Shown here: piece by piece, positions 1 to 7,534 of the stretch
How the letters are laid out: each line of letters starts with the position of its first letter
How positions within the stretch are numbered: the first letter of the stretch is position 1
From: Balneolales bacterium
GTDB taxonomy: Bacteria > Bacteroidota > Rhodothermia > Balneolales > Natronogracilivirgulaceae
Length of the DNA: 22,949 nt
Direction: 5' to 3'
NCBI GenBank assembly: GCA_007127695.1
Contig: SKYW01000056.1
Span: 1-22,949, forward strand
Program-made: the position numbers and the translations under genes
Notes under the pieces: model-generated
What the model was told of the DNA's origin: nothing
Database searches by the model: none
Seen by the model: the letters and a program-made list of their open reading frames with translations, nothing else

Positions 1-1412
1 CCCGCTACTCCTTTCTCGGTCGCAATCCCTATCAGGTGTTACGTTTTCAGGATGGAAAGGTGACACTTGCGAGGCTTCGCAATGGTGGGTTGCCGGATAT
101 CCGCGCTGAAGGGCAGGAGCAGAAGCATGGACAAAAACTTGAGGATGAACAGAAACTGGGACATAAACAGGGACAGGACAACGAACTTGTGGATGAACAG
201 GAGCAGGTGCTTCAGGAGTCCTATTTTGATGCACTTCGACGTCTTTGCCACTCCCTGCAGGAGCCGGAGATCCCCGATCTGCCCCGTCTCACCGGCGGTG
301 CCGTGGGCTTCTCCGCTTACGATACCGTCCGTCAGGTTGAGGAATTGCCGGATGTTCCGAATGATGACCTGAAGCTGCCCGAAGCCATCTGGGCTTTTTA
401 CGATGAAATCTTTGCCTTTGACCATGTCAAGCACCGGGTTATCCTGATAAAAACAGTGTTTACCGCTCCCGGGGAGGATCATGAACGGCAGTACCGGGAA
501 GCACTTGGCTGCCTGGATCGCATGGAAGGGATCATGAAGCAGCCCGTATCCGAAGAGGACGGTTATCGGCGGACCAGCGATGAGCTCAAAAGCAATATCC
601 CGCGTGATGCTTTCCGGAAAAATGTGGAGAAGGCGAAGGAGTATATCCATGCAGGGGATATCTTCCAGGTTGTGCTTTCCCAGCGTTTTGAGAGCGGGTT
701 CTCCGGCGACCGTTTCATGCTCTACCGGGCATTGCGAATGGTCAATCCATCGCCTTATCTGTTTTATCTGGATTTCGGGGAGTTTGCCCTGGTCGGATCG
801 TCACCGGAGGTCCTGGTTCAGGTTCAGGATCACACGGTTCGGCTGCTGCCAATCGCTGGCACACGTCCACGCGGACTGAGCACGGAAGAAGATCAGGCCT
901 TTGAGCAGGACCTGATTTCGGACCCCAAGGAGCTGGCAGAGCATATCATGCTGGTCGATCTGGGCCGCAATGACCTCTCCCGTGTGTGCCGACCGAATTC
1001 GGTAGCACTAACGCGTGACCGGGTCATAGAACGGTACTCCCATGTGATGCACATTGTCTCGGATGTAAGCGGTGACCTTGCAGAGGGCATGACAGCTGTC
1101 GATGCACTGGAGAACTGTTTCCCGGCTGGAACCGTATCCGGCGCCCCGAAAGTGCGTGCCATGCAGATCATTGACGAAATGGAACCCACAAAACGGGGAC
1201 CTTATGCGGGAGCGGTCGGTTACTTTGATTTTTCGGGCAATATGGATACGTGTATTGCAATTCGCACGATGGTTGTCACGGATGACACCATATACATCCA
1301 GGCAGGAGCGGGTATCGTGGCGGATAGCGATCCGGACCGGGAGTATGACGAGACGGTCAACAAGGCTAGGGCTCTTGTGGAGGCGTTACGCATAGCGCTC
1401 ACGCTGGAATAG
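1..1412 (+). CDS. trpE: Anthranilate synthase component I, 5' partial
   Basis: Chorismate-binding subunit of anthranilate synthase, the first committed step of tryptophan synthesis (chorismate plus glutamine or ammonia to anthranilate). The frame is open from base 3 to the window edge and reads RYSFLGRNPYQVL, a typical internal TrpE segment, so the true start lies upstream and the GTG at 36 is only an internal codon. Family motifs include LLPIAGTRPRG, DPKELAEHIMLVDLGRND, VMHIVSDVSG, FPAGTVSGAPKVRAMQ and QAGAGIVADSDPDREYDET. The last is more like TrpE than PabB. A Gln/Glu/Lys-rich low-complexity insertion, encoded at about 105-220, sits between the N-terminal strands and the GGAVGFSAYD motif. 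First visible gene of the trp cluster; TrpG, the glutaminase partner, is encoded two genes downstream. Confidence 0.95.
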   Translation, partial: RYSFLGRNPYQVLRFQDGKVTLARLRNGGLPDIRAEGQEQKHGQKLEDEQKLGHKQGQDNELVDEQEQVLQESYFDALRRLCHSLQEPEIPDLPRLTGGAVGFSAYDTVRQVEELPDVPNDDLKLPEAIWAFYDEIFAFDHVKHRVILIKTVFTAPGEDHERQYREALGCLDRMEGIMKQPVSEEDGYRRTSDELKSNIPRDAFRKNVEKAKEYIHAGDIFQVVLSQRFESGFSGDRFMLYRALRMVNPSPYLFYLDFGEFALVGSSPEVLVQVQDHTVRLLPIAGTRPRGLSTEEDQAFEQDLISDPKELAEHIMLVDLGRNDLSRVCRPNSVALTRDRVIERYSHVMHIVSDVSGDLAEGMTAVDALENCFPAGTVSGAPKVRAMQIIDEMEPTKRGPYAGAVGYFDFSGNMDTCIAIRTMVVTDDTIYIQAGAGIVADSDPDREYDETVNKARALVEALRIALTLE

Positions 1413-1525
1413 TATCCAACAGAAAAAACAGCCGGAACGGCAGGGCCACAACGGCAGGCCACAACGATGTGAGAAAATCGGACCTTAAAACACTTTTCAA
1501 CCACAAACACTATTTGAACGAACGT

Positions 1526-2554
1526 ATGAGCAAGCAGAATCAGGCGGGAGCGAATCCGCCATCCAGGAACAAAACCATACTATCCGGGATTCAGCCGTCC
1601 GGAAGGCTGCATCTTGGCAATTATTTCGGGGCAATCCGGCAGCACCTGGAGTTTCAGGAAAAAGGGGATGCCTTCTATTTCATTGCCAACTACCATTCGC
1701 TCACGTCGGTGCAGGATGGCGGGCAGCTGAGGCAGTACACTTTCGATGTGGCCCTGGATTACCTGGCCCTGGGCATGGATCCGCAAAAATGCACTTTTTT
1801 CGCACAGAGTGATGTTCCACAGGTGCTTGAGCTTGCCTGGATACTGGGAACGCTGACACCGGTGAGCATGATGGAAAAGGGGGTTTCCTACAAGGACAAG
1901 GTGGCGCAGGGCCTTCAGCCCAATATCGGTCTGTTCACCTATCCCGTCCTGCAGGCGGCCGACATCCTGATCTATCACTCGGATGTGGTACCGGTCGGTG
2001 CGGATCAGAAACAGAACATTGAGATTTCCAGGGACCTGGCTGCGCGGTTCAACCGGATTTTTGACGGTGAGTATCTGCGCATCCCGGAGCCTTACATTGT
2101 GGAATCCGTGGCGACCGTGCCTGGCATCGACGGCCGGAAGATGAGCAAATCCTATGACAATACCATCGATATATTTGACAGCGGAAAGGCTTTGAAAAAG
2201 AAAGTAATGGCTGTTGTTACCGATTCCACGCCGCTGGAGGAGCCCAAGGATCCGGACAGCTGCAATGTCTACGCCCTGATCCGGCTGTTTGCCAGTGAGG
2301 AGAAAAATCGTGAGATCCGGGAGAAATACAAGGCGGGGGGATTTGGTTACGGGCATGCCAAGAAGGAACTTCTTACGCTTATTGAGGATTATTTCAGTGA
2401 GGCAAGGTCCCGGAGAGAGAAATTGGTCCGGGATCCGGACACGGTCCGGGACATGCTGCGCGAAGGTGGCAGAAAAGCCCGGGAGCGCGCCGAGACGGTG
2501 ATGGAGCCGGTCAGGAGCGCCACGGGCATAGTCCGGCATTTTTCCACGCAATAA
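1526..2554 (+). CDS. trpS: Tryptophan--tRNA ligase
   Basis: Class I aminoacyl-tRNA synthetase that charges tRNA-Trp with tryptophan in the cytoplasm. From the chosen ATG the product is 342 residues, close to the usual bacterial TrpRS length. It shows the HIGH-type signature (SGIQPSGRLHLGNYFGA), GADQKQNIEISRDLA and the KMSKS loop (DGRKMSKSYDN). An in-frame GTG at 1469 would add 19 residues unlike the family; ATG 1526 is preferred because the family core begins about 16 residues after it. The gene lies between trpE and trpG, 14 bases before trpG, so it is probably co-transcribed with the biosynthetic genes. That placement links tryptophan supply to its use in translation. The identity is secure; the co-regulation is inferred. 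Confidence 0.95.
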   Translation: MSKQNQAGANPPSRNKTILSGIQPSGRLHLGNYFGAIRQHLEFQEKGDAFYFIANYHSLTSVQDGGQLRQYTFDVALDYLALGMDPQKCTFFAQSDVPQVLELAWILGTLTPVSMMEKGVSYKDKVAQGLQPNIGLFTYPVLQAADILIYHSDVVPVGADQKQNIEISRDLAARFNRIFDGEYLRIPEPYIVESVATVPGIDGRKMSKSYDNTIDIFDSGKALKKKVMAVVTDSTPLEEPKDPDSCNVYALIRLFASEEKNREIREKYKAGGFGYGHAKKELLTLIEDYFSEARSRREKLVRDPDTVRDMLREGGRKARERAETVMEPVRSATGIVRHFSTQ

Positions 2555-2568
2555 CCCAGCATCGTCAC

Positions 2569-3147
2569 ATGGTACTTATCATCGACAATTACGACTCTTT
2601 TACCTATAACCTGGTGCATCTTGTGGCCCGGCACACCGATTCATACCGGGTCGTCCGCAATGACAGGATTGGTGTGGATGAGGTAAGAGAACTTGAACCC
2701 GAGAAAATATTGATCTCTCCGGGTCCGGGCAGGCCGGAGCATGCCGGCATAACCGTTTCGCTTATCCGGGAACTGGGAGCCGGGATTCCCATCCTCGGCG
2801 TCTGCCTTGGGCATCAGGCCATTGGCCACGCCCATGGGGCCAGTGTGGTTTCAGCGCCATCCCTCATGCACGGGAAGACATCATGCATAATGCATGACGG
2901 ACTTACGATTTACAAGGATATTCCTCAGTCCTTTACCGCTACACGGTATCATTCCCTGGTTCTTGAGGAGTCGACGATCCCCGCCGAGTTCGAGATTACA
3001 TCGCGAAGCGAAGACGGGGTGGTCATGGGTATCCGGCATGCCACCTATCCGCTGGAAGGGATTCAGTTTCATCCGGAAAGCATACTGACTGTAGAAGGAC
3101 CGCGACTTATCCAGAACTGGATGGAGCGGGAAACAATCAAACAATAA
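2569..3147 (+). CDS. trpG: Anthranilate synthase component II (glutamine amidotransferase)
   Basis: Class I glutamine amidotransferase that feeds ammonia to TrpE. At 192 residues it is a stand-alone TrpG, not fused to TrpE or TrpD. Visible motifs are the start MVLIIDNYDSFTYNL, the oxyanion strand SPGPGRP (50-56), the nucleophile elbow GVCLGHQAIG with Cys79, and the catalytic pair His168/Glu170 in QFHPES. Family members can also serve PabB in folate synthesis (amphibolic TrpG/PabA); no separate pabA is visible here. It starts 14 bases after trpS and ends 8 bases before trpD, consistent with one transcription unit. Confidence 0.95.
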   Translation: MVLIIDNYDSFTYNLVHLVARHTDSYRVVRNDRIGVDEVRELEPEKILISPGPGRPEHAGITVSLIRELGAGIPILGVCLGHQAIGHAHGASVVSAPSLMHGKTSCIMHDGLTIYKDIPQSFTATRYHSLVLEESTIPAEFEITSRSEDGVVMGIRHATYPLEGIQFHPESILTVEGPRLIQNWMERETIKQ

Positions 3148-3155
3148 TCCTGCAA

Positions 3156-4190
3156 ATGGGAGACTATACATACATATTACAAAAAGTATCGGCGGGTGAT
3201 GAGCTTTTGCCGGAGGAAGCGAAGTTTGCGCTGCGCGAGATTATCACCGGGAATGTGTCACCGGCACGGATAGCGGCATTTCTGTACGGCATGGGCTGCA
3301 AGGGTGAGACCGTAGCTGAGTTGACCGCATTTGTACATGTCATGCGGGAGGCTGCGGTTGTCGTTGAGGTGAACACGGAATCAGCGATTGATCTGTGCGG
3401 CACTGGCGGGGATCATTCCGGCACTTTCAACATATCCACGGCTGCCATGTTCGTGGCTGCCGGGGCTGATGTACCAGTACTGAAGCACGGTAATGCAGGG
3501 GTATCGAGCAGGAGCGGCAGTTTCGATGTGTTGCGATGCCTCGGCGTTCACCCGGACCTGAACAAGGAGCAGGTGGAAACATGCTATAAGGAGACGGGGA
3601 TAGCTTTCATGTTTGCACCGCTTTTCCATCCGGCCATGGCTCATGTGATGCCTGTACGAAAGGAATTGGGGATGCGGACCTTCTTCAACATTATGGGCCC
3701 CATGCTCAATCCGGCCGGAGTCCGCCGTCAGATGATCGGGGCGTTCAGTCGTGAAACCGCTGAAAACATTATCCGGATACTTGCCAATCTGGATACGGAA
3801 TTTGCCTATGCGGTCCATGCCGATGATGGCCTGGATGAATTTTCAACCACAGCTCCGACACATGTGTTTCAGTTGGTGAATGGTACGCTATCCAACAGCC
3901 GTGTGTTCCATGCAGGTGTGTTTGGTCTTTCGGCGTCCACGCCGGAGGAGTTGCGTGGTGGATCGCCAGAAGAAAATGCGGCGATCATCAGCGCCATACT
4001 TGATGACAAGGCTACATCTGCGCAGCGGGAGATTGTGTTGCTCAATGCTGCTTTTGCGGTTCACGCATCCGGAATCCATGATGATATTCAGGATGCGTTC
4101 TATGCAGCCGAAGAGAGCCTGGAAGCCGGAAGGGCACGTGAAGCACTGCAAAAACTTGCAGCATGTACGAAGGAGTTACAAAAAACCTGA
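3156..4190 (+). CDS. trpD: Anthranilate phosphoribosyltransferase
   Basis: Transfers phosphoribose from PRPP to anthranilate, the second step of the pathway. The 344-residue product has the usual length and motifs: the PRPP-binding DLCGTGGD (79-86), FNISTA, the KHGNAGVSSRSGS anthranilate/PRPP loop (110-122) and MGPMLNPAGVRRQMIG. The ATG follows the trpG stop by 8 bases. Downstream there is a 188-base gap before trpC holding a structured repeat unit, so the operon could be tuned or interrupted at this point. Confidence 0.95.
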   Translation: MGDYTYILQKVSAGDELLPEEAKFALREIITGNVSPARIAAFLYGMGCKGETVAELTAFVHVMREAAVVVEVNTESAIDLCGTGGDHSGTFNISTAAMFVAAGADVPVLKHGNAGVSSRSGSFDVLRCLGVHPDLNKEQVETCYKETGIAFMFAPLFHPAMAHVMPVRKELGMRTFFNIMGPMLNPAGVRRQMIGAFSRETAENIIRILANLDTEFAYAVHADDGLDEFSTTAPTHVFQLVNGTLSNSRVFHAGVFGLSASTPEELRGGSPEENAAIISAILDDKATSAQREIVLLNAAFAVHASGIHDDIQDAFYAAEESLEAGRAREALQKLAACTKELQKT

Positions 4191-4247
4191 AACGTACAGC
4201 TATATTCTTGCACGGAATGCGCTTGAATTGCCGTAAATGATATAAAT

Positions 4248-4341
4248 GACCAGATGAAATGCCCATGGCGGCTTACCGCCACACAGAAGCATGATTATAA
4301 TCAAGATGGGCATTGCATGTGACGTCAAAATTAAAAATTAA
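4248..4341 (+). repeat. Structured repeat unit upstream of trpC (copy 1 of the trp repeat family)
   Basis: Related to the three tandem units before trpA. The head CAGATGAAATG is at 4251-4261. The outer stem is AATGCCCAT (4258-4266) paired with ATGGGCATT (4306-4314), 9 bp perfect. Immediately inside it is a hairpin GGCGG/CCGCC (4267-4271 and 4276-4280). The 3' strand between them (4281-4305) begins ACACAGAAGCATGATTAT, shared with the other copies. An ATG at 4259, inside the stem, opens an 11-codon frame ending at the TGA at 4292-4294 (peptide MPMAAYRHTEA). The outer arms differ in sequence from those before trpA but remain complementary. The function is unknown. Confidence 0.7.
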
Positions 4342-4352
4342 AAACAGATGAA

Positions 4353-4382
4353 ATGGCTTTGAAAAAAAGCTTGATATTATGA
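4353..4382 (+). CDS. Possible nine-codon leader peptide coupled to trpC
   Basis: A second copy of the repeat head (AACAGATGAAATG, 4343-4355) supplies an ATG that opens a nine-residue frame, MALKKSLIL. Its TGA overlaps the trpC start as ATGA (4379-4382), the arrangement typical of translational coupling. A weak hairpin (GCTTT/AAAGC) lies within it. Given its length this could be chance, but the head matches the sequence before trpA and before the other repeat peptides. No Trp codon is present, so it is not a classical trp attenuator peptide. Confidence 0.3.
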   Translation: MALKKSLIL

Positions 4383-5206
4383 CTGGAAACAAGATACTTG
4401 ACACCATTGTAGTCCGAACGCGCGAAGATGTGGCAGTACGGAAACGGCTCGTTACTGAGCGTGATCTTCATTCTTTTGAGGAGTATCACCATCCAAGAAG
4501 GGATTTTGGGACGGCTCTGGTCAAGTCCGGCATCGTTTCGGTGATTGCTGAAATAAAAAAAGCCTCACCATCAAAAGGAATTATCAGAAGTGATTTCAAT
4601 GCTGTCAGTATTGCCAGAACATATGAAAGGCATGGGGCTTCGGCACTTTCCGTGTTAACCGATGAACCTTTTTTTCAGGGGTCGCTGTCTTACATGCGGG
4701 ACGTTTCATCCGTGTCGGGGATCCCGGTACTGCGAAAGGATTTTATCATAGATCCTTACCAGGTCACAGAAGCCCGTGCCTATGGAGCCGATGCTGTGCT
4801 GCTTATCGTGAGGATCCTGGATAACAGCCAGCTAAAGGAATTGCATGCCTCCGCTGTTGAGGAGGGGTTGCAGGTGCTTACAGAGTGCTACGACCGTCAG
4901 GATTGGGATCGCCTTGATTTTGACCTTGTAAAGATAGCCGGTGTGAACAACCGCAATCTCGATACGTTTGAAGTAGACCTTCATCGCGGGGTTTCTTTGC
5001 TGGCAACCGCACCGGATGGGGTTCTGCGTGTTTCAGAAAGCGGATTGTCCACCCGGGAAGACTTGGCATACCTGCAACAGCATGGCATACACAGTGCGCT
5101 TATCGGAGAACATTTCATGCGGGCTGAAGATCCGGGTTCCGAGCTGTCAAACCTGACCGGGAATCAACCCATCAGGCAGGCATCCGGCAATCATATCGGG
5201 ACGTAA
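4379..5206 (+). CDS. trpC: Indole-3-glycerol-phosphate synthase
   Basis: Converts carboxyphenylamino-deoxyribulose phosphate to indole-3-glycerol phosphate. It is a 275-residue single-domain TIM barrel, not fused to TrpF. Motifs: VIAEIKKASPSKGIIR (catalytic Glu/Lys strand), VLRKDFIIDPYQV (catalytic Lys), LLIVRIL, GVNNRNLDTFEVDL and VSESGLSTREDL. The start MTGNKILDTIVVRTREDV matches the family's N-terminal helix, so ATG 4379 is preferred. The C-terminal tail (about 20 residues, polar) is longer than usual. The gene is preceded by repeat copy 1 and a possible coupled leader ORF. Confidence 0.95.
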   Translation: MTGNKILDTIVVRTREDVAVRKRLVTERDLHSFEEYHHPRRDFGTALVKSGIVSVIAEIKKASPSKGIIRSDFNAVSIARTYERHGASALSVLTDEPFFQGSLSYMRDVSSVSGIPVLRKDFIIDPYQVTEARAYGADAVLLIVRILDNSQLKELHASAVEEGLQVLTECYDRQDWDRLDFDLVKIAGVNNRNLDTFEVDLHRGVSLLATAPDGVLRVSESGLSTREDLAYLQQHGIHSALIGEHFMRAEDPGSELSNLTGNQPIRQASGNHIGT

Positions 5207-5304
5207 CGACATATGATGGCTCTCACTCATAAAGCGGCAGGCGGAAAAGACAGGCAGTATCAGGCAATATGTAAATAATAAAAACAGACGGCACGTATCA
5301 ATCT

Positions 5305-5958
5305 ATGATGAATCATTCCTTTCCAAAATTAAAAATCTGCGGGATCACCACGCTGGAAGATGCACGCTTTGCAGCTGGCGCCCTGGCAGATTATTTGGGA
5401 TTTGTATTTACAAGTGAAAGTCCCCGTTACATTCAACCCAGGAATGCTGCGGAGATCAGCGGCTGGATAGAAGGGCCGGGAAAAGTCGGGGTATTTGTCA
5501 ACCAGCACCCGAATGAGGTCAATGCCATTTCTGAACGGGTGGGCCTGAACCTGGTGCAATTGCATGGTGATGAAAGTGTTACCTATGCCAAGGAGATACT
5601 TGCCCCGGTTGTCAAGGTGTTCCGGATCCGGTCGGAGGCAGACCTGCCGGGCATCAGAAAAGAAATGAAGCAATGGAATGATATAGCCCGCTTCTATCTT
5701 TTTGATAGCAAAAATGACAATATGCGCGGAGGGACAGGTGAAAGCTGGAACTGGAGTATGATCAATGAGCTTTCCCCTGAAAAACCGTTCTTCCTTGCCG
5801 GAGGTATTTCCCACGAAAACGTGGTAAAGGCTATGGAAACCACTGCTCCATTCGGCATCGATCTCTCCAGCAGCCTGGAGGTTTCGCCGGGCATAAAGGA
5901 TTTCGACAAGATGCAGTCCTTTTTTGATCAGTGGAATGAATTTAGAGACAATTTCTGA
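5305..5958 (+). CDS. trpF: Phosphoribosylanthranilate isomerase
   Basis: Isomerises phosphoribosylanthranilate to the deoxyribulose phosphate used by TrpC. The 217-residue TIM barrel begins KLKICGITTLEDA, with the catalytic Cys in KICG. It continues with ADYLGFVFTSESPRYI, VGVFVN, LVQLHGDES and the phosphate-binding FFLAGGISHENV. The final family motif reads GIDLSSSLEVSPGIKD, where many homologues have SSGVE; this is a minor variation. The start could be the ATG at 5305 or the adjacent ATG at 5308. The 98 bases after trpC contain only a weak A-rich leader (AAAAACAGACG). Confidence 0.93.
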   Translation: MMNHSFPKLKICGITTLEDARFAAGALADYLGFVFTSESPRYIQPRNAAEISGWIEGPGKVGVFVNQHPNEVNAISERVGLNLVQLHGDESVTYAKEILAPVVKVFRIRSEADLPGIRKEMKQWNDIARFYLFDSKNDNMRGGTGESWNWSMINELSPEKPFFLAGGISHENVVKAMETTAPFGIDLSSSLEVSPGIKDFDKMQSFFDQWNEFRDNF

Positions 5959-6033
5959 GAGCCATATGCAGCTTAATTGAAATTACTCCAAGAAGATCAT
6001 GTAAATTATTACTAGTAAAAACAAATAGCAGCA

Positions 6034-7254
6034 ATGGAAATAAAGAACAAGATAGAGTCCCGATTCGAATCCTTGCCAGATAACAGGGGTTTTTACGGCA
6101 AGTTTGGCGGCAGATATGTGCCTGAAATCCTCATACCTGCCCTGGATAATCTTGCCAGGGCTTTCTTTGCAGCCCGTAAGGATCCGGCATTCCAGCAACA
6201 GTTCACCTCACTGCTCCATGAATATGTTGGGAGGGAAACGCCGCTTACCTATGCCGGAAGATTGAGCGAGCACTTTGGGAAAGCCCGGATCTACCTGAAA
6301 CGGGAAGACCTTTGCCATACGGGTGCGCACAAGATCAACAATGCGATCGGACAGGTGCTTCTTGCCAGGAGAATGGGGAAAACCCGGATCATAGCAGAAA
6401 CAGGTGCCGGGCAGCATGGTGTGGCCACGGCGACAGTATGTGCTTATTTCGGCTTGAAATGCATTATTTACATGGGTGCAGAGGATATTGTCCGTCAGAA
6501 GCTCAATGTGGACCGGATGCGCCTGCTCGGCGCCGAGGTCCGGCCGGTGGAATCCGGGGCAAAAACACTGAGCAATGCCATCAATGAGGCCATTCGCGAC
6601 TGGGTCAGCAATGTGGAAGACACGTTCTACATTATCGGTTCGGCAGTAGGGCCGCATCCATACCCCTTGATGGTCCGGGAATTTCAGTCAGTGATCGGCA
6701 AAGAAACCATTGATCAATCCCTGGAGCAGGAGGGGCGGCTTCCGGATTATGTTCTGGCATGCGTAGGCGGGGGATCGAACGCCATAGGCATGTTCCATCC
6801 TTTGCTGTCGTATGAAAATGTCCGCCTGTACGGAATAGAGGCTGCCGGAGAGGGAGTCCAGACACCCCGCCACGCTGCCACACTGTCTGGCGGGCTTCCC
6901 GGGATATTGCACGGTTCCCTGAGCTACCTGCTCCAGACACAATATGGACAGATTGCGGAAGCGCATTCTGTAAGTGCCGGTCTCGATTATCCCGGTGTAG
7001 GCCCCGAGCACTCGTTTCTCCGGGACTCCGGAAGGGTTACTTATGCGGCGGTCACGGATGGTGATGCGCTGGACGGGGTGCGGATGCTTTCTTCCAAAGA
7101 AGGTATCATTCCGGCTTTGGAAACGGCACATGCCATTGCCTATCTGAATACGATGATGCCCGGAACAAAATCTGATGAGTTTGTGGTGATCAACTGTTCC
7201 GGCCGGGGCGACAAGGATATGGAAACCATCTCCAAATACATGAAACGAACATGA
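6034..7254 (+). CDS. trpB: Tryptophan synthase beta chain
   Basis: PLP enzyme that condenses indole with serine to give tryptophan, in an alpha2-beta2 complex with TrpA. The 406-residue product has [10 protein letters not shown] at its start, [20 protein letters not shown] with the Schiff-base Lys100, [13 protein letters not shown], and the PLP-phosphate loop [10 protein letters not shown] (243-251). It is the standard TrpB1 type. Its last codons (ATG AAA CGA ACA TGA) read as a diverged copy of the repeat head that follows, and the stop codon lies inside the 5' arm of the first repeat stem. The repeat therefore overlaps the gene end. Confidence 0.96.
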   Translation: MEIKNKIESRFESLPDNRGFYGKFGGRYVPEILIPALDNLARAFFAARKDPAFQQQFTSLLHEYVGRETPLTYAGRLSEHFGKARIYLKREDLCHTGAHKINNAIGQVLLARRMGKTRIIAETGAGQHGVATATVCAYFGLKCIIYMGAEDIVRQKLNVDRMRLLGAEVRPVESGAKTLSNAINEAIRDWVSNVEDTFYIIGSAVGPHPYPLMVREFQSVIGKETIDQSLEQEGRLPDYVLACVGGGSNAIGMFHPLLSYENVRLYGIEAAGEGVQTPRHAATLSGGLPGILHGSLSYLLQTQYGQIAEAHSVSAGLDYPGVGPEHSFLRDSGRVTYAAVTDGDALDGVRMLSSKEGIIPALETAHAIAYLNTMMPGTKSDEFVVINCSGRGDKDMETISKYMKRT

Positions 7255-7334
7255 CAGCTACCGGCTGACACACATGAGCATGATTATATCCTGTCATGTG
7301 AGATCATTCTGACCATATGAATCGAAATTGATTT
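7234..7334 (+). repeat. trp repeat family, tandem unit A (overlaps the trpB end)
   Basis: First of three tandem units. The head AAATACATGAAACG (7234-7247) matches the consensus AAACAGATGAAATG at 11 of 14 positions and is still trpB coding sequence. The 9-bp stem ACATGACAG (7249-7257) pairs with CTGTCATGT (7291-7299). A second segment, AACGA (7244-7248), pairs with TCATT (7304-7308) with one mismatch, across a 4-base bulge. The inner strand contains ACACACATGAGCATGATTAT. The position equivalent to the peptide start is ACG, and the frame has internal TGAs, so this copy probably encodes no peptide. Confidence 0.75.
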
Positions 7335-7433
7335 AAACAGATGAAATGAACATGACAGCCTCCGGCTGGCACACAGGAGGATGATTACATCCTGTCATGT
7401 GAATTCATTCTGACCATATGAATCAATCATTTT
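7335..7433 (+). repeat. trp repeat family, tandem unit B
   Basis: The head AAACAGATGAAATG occupies 7335-7348. The stem ACATGACAG (7350-7358) pairs with CTGTCATGT (7392-7400), then AATGA (7345-7349) pairs with TCATT (7405-7409) across the bulge GAAT, giving 14 pairs in all. Possible inner hairpins are CCTCC/GGAGG (7359-7363 and 7376-7380) or GCC/GGC. The conserved strand reads CACACAGGAGGATGATTA. The ATG at 7346 opens the frame MNMTASGWHTGG, ending at the TGA at 7382-7384. This is the only copy with a Trp codon. The 3' flank ATTCTGACCATATGAATC is shared with unit A. Confidence 0.78.
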
Positions 7434-7534
7434 AAACAGATGAAATGTCCATGACCGGGCATAATGCCGGACACACAGGTGCATGATTATCATCGTCATG
7501 GACATTCTATCTGACCTAATGAATCTAAAAATAT
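7434..7534 (+). repeat. trp repeat family, tandem unit C
   Basis: The head AAACAGATGAAATG is at 7434-7447. AATGTCCATGAC (7444-7455) pairs perfectly with GTCATGGACATT (7495-7506): 12 bp, with arm sequence different from units A and B. The inner hairpin (about 7455-7470) pairs CCGG-GCAT with ATGC-CGG. The conserved strand reads ACACACAGGTGCATGATTAT. The ATG at 7445 opens the frame MSMTGHNAGHTGA, ending at the TGA at 7484-7486. The downstream flank CTGACCTAATGAATC matches units A and B apart from a few positions. Confidence 0.78.

Noticed and set aside
1469..1525. GTG-initiated extension of trpS
   Set aside because: The 19 extra residues do not resemble TrpRS N-termini; the ATG at 1526 gives the normal length.
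1580..2551. 323-codon open frame antisense to trpS
   Set aside because: It lies wholly opposite a clear TrpRS gene, and its translation is His/Arg/Gln-rich with no recognisable motif; a shadow frame.
7335..7433. Hammerhead-type ribozyme
   Set aside because: CAGATGA and GAAAT look loosely like core pieces, but the order and stem arrangement do not fit the three-stem hammerhead core.
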